A stretch of DNA of 64,000 nucleotides, from the NCBI GenBank assembly GCA_900708905.1, contig CAADRB010000033.1:1640072-1704071 (forward strand), read 5' to 3'. Source of the stretch: Hymenolepis diminuta (lineage: Eukaryota > Platyhelminthes > Cestoda > Cyclophyllidea > Hymenolepididae). The translations under genes and the position numbers were made by a program. The notes under the pieces are model-generated. The model searched no databases, was not told where the DNA came from, and worked only from the letters and a program-made list of their open reading frames with translations. Position 1 is the stretch's first letter. Each line of letters opens with the position of its first letter. Below, piece after piece: positions 62,880 to 64,000 of the stretch.

Positions 62880-63291
62880 ATTTGCATCTTCTTTCCGGGT
62901 AGAAATTTGTTGTTAGGCATTCATCTTTAACTCACATCTCAAGTATTATCAAAATATGTGTGACTGAGAAATATACTTCTATTTTTAAAACTGAAGAACT
63001 TTAGTATTAATCAGTTCTCGTGTAGACATTGGACATGATAAGAACACATAGACGGTTTAATGTTACATTCGAATTATACACCAACAGTTGTCAGCAGTTT
63101 CTTGAACCGTACGAGACATCGTTAGAGAATTTGTGGCCTAGAGTTTTGTCGGATAGTTCAACTACCATATTATTATGGCTCACGACATGACAGACAAATT
63201 GGACCTCCTGCCGTAGTGGAAAGCAGCTGAAATGCAATAATTGATAAAGGTGAGGAAGCCAATCAGACCTTGAGAATTAAAGTTAGAATAT
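62880..63291 (+). repeat. D repeat, copy 4 (left end only)
   Basis: Matches 37,024-37,440. Over the last 360 bp I count three differences (AGAGTTTTG for AGAATTTTG, TACCATATT for TACTATATT, GACATGACAG for GACAAGACAG). It stops at 63,291 after GTTAGAATAT. It spans the left junction of copy A, showing that the joined form in copy B is original. Confidence 0.85.
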
Positions 63292-64000
63292 CGAAAGAGT
63301 ACTGCTTTATTCGGTTTTTTTTAAATAGGGTTGAAATATATTCATTTAGAGGCTAGTTTTCTGCTTCATGTCCCACATTTCAAATTTCATGATTCGCCTC
63401 TGGATCACTGAACAAGTTTCTACCCAGATTGTTCAGTGCTAATTAATCTAACCGGTCTTTCAACTCATTTTTTTCTTTTAAAGTGGTGTTACTTCTAAAT
63501 TGTCTTATGTACTAACAAACTGTACAACTTTTAAAGCGCGATATCTAGGTCATAGAAACATTATGCACGTTTTCTATTTCACTCCGACGACAGATTTTCT
63601 CTTTCTCTTTTTTTTGCATAATCAATGGGAAATTTACGAGACATTTAATTATGTGAATTTACCAGGGAGAGAGGTTGTAAGCTGATACATTAGAACAAGC
63701 TTCCCATAAATTTTCACAAATCTCAAAACCGCATTCTCTCAAACGGTTTTAGTGTTTTTTTCCTTCTCTTTTTATATGAATACAAAAGCTTTATTCACAT
63801 CAAGTAGGCTCTGCCGTTTCATGCGGGATTCAGTGTTAATAAGCAAAGTAGAATGTCTTTAGCAAGGGCAGTGTTAAGCTAATTTGTCTTTATTTTATCT
63901 ACCACGGATAATAAATACTTCGTTGATCAGTGTAGTTATTTCAAGAATTGTTAGTAATGTATTGTTATATTTATGGTTAGGATAACAGTTAATCTTATTA
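63292..64000. other. No recognisable gene
   Basis: A+T-rich DNA to the window end. A stretch near 63,355-63,430 weakly resembles 7,150-7,240 (TTCATGATTC, CTGGAT, CTGA..AA), possibly an old repeat. Confidence 0.35.

Overview
The window is animal nuclear DNA, about two-thirds A+T by eye, with sparse genes, spliced genes and many decayed repeats. The only firmly identifiable conserved gene is a three-exon beta-tubulin. Its sequence, its compact intron layout, the A+T-rich background and the dense small repeats fit an invertebrate and most likely a flatworm (tapeworm or fluke). That assignment is inference; no species marker is visible.

Layout. 1-15,000: no recognisable gene; scattered pieces of a tRNA-derived SINE. 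15,000-17,940: beta-tubulin with a CpG- and CCAAT-containing upstream region, two introns and a poly(A) signal. 17,940-25,700: no recognisable gene, one short dispersed repeat. 25,740-40,000 and 52,500-63,300: two stretches built from a repeated multi-part unit, roughly [R repeat]-[X block of inverted SINEs]-[promoter + C2H2 zinc-finger gene]-[3' flank]-[D repeat]. Three zinc-finger copies are present: ZF1 (29.1-29.7 kb, a deleted pseudogene that keeps its promoter), ZF2 (34.5-36.4 kb, intact fingers, tail cut by a frameshift) and ZF3 (59.5-61.5 kb, the most complete). 40,000-52,500: mostly unassigned DNA with a broken mariner-type transposase, a second inverted fragment of it, a palindromic element, a partial D repeat and a local tandem duplication. 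52,700-53,400: decayed Ty3/gypsy reverse transcriptase on the minus strand.

The zinc-finger copies share a CACGTG-type box, a TATA-like box, an initiator-like site about 30 bases further on and, in ZF2 and ZF3, a 5'UTR intron of 322-323 nt ending directly at the start codon. They encode Ser/Thr/Pro-rich proteins with three C2H2 fingers. I know no named orthologue; they are probably lineage-specific DNA-binding proteins.

The main structural features are recent copying events. A 1,407-bp segment appears identical at 31,788-33,194 and 37,310-38,716, as direct repeats flanking ZF2. A 307-bp part of the same repeat is also identical at 50,145-50,451, although its flanks there are strongly diverged. 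A further near-identical fragment lies at 62,880-63,291 behind ZF3. The SINE heads keep the 44-base A-box to B-box spacing of a tRNA and occur as opposed pairs inside block X, seen three times. All comparisons were made by eye, so identities are approximate unless stated as identical.
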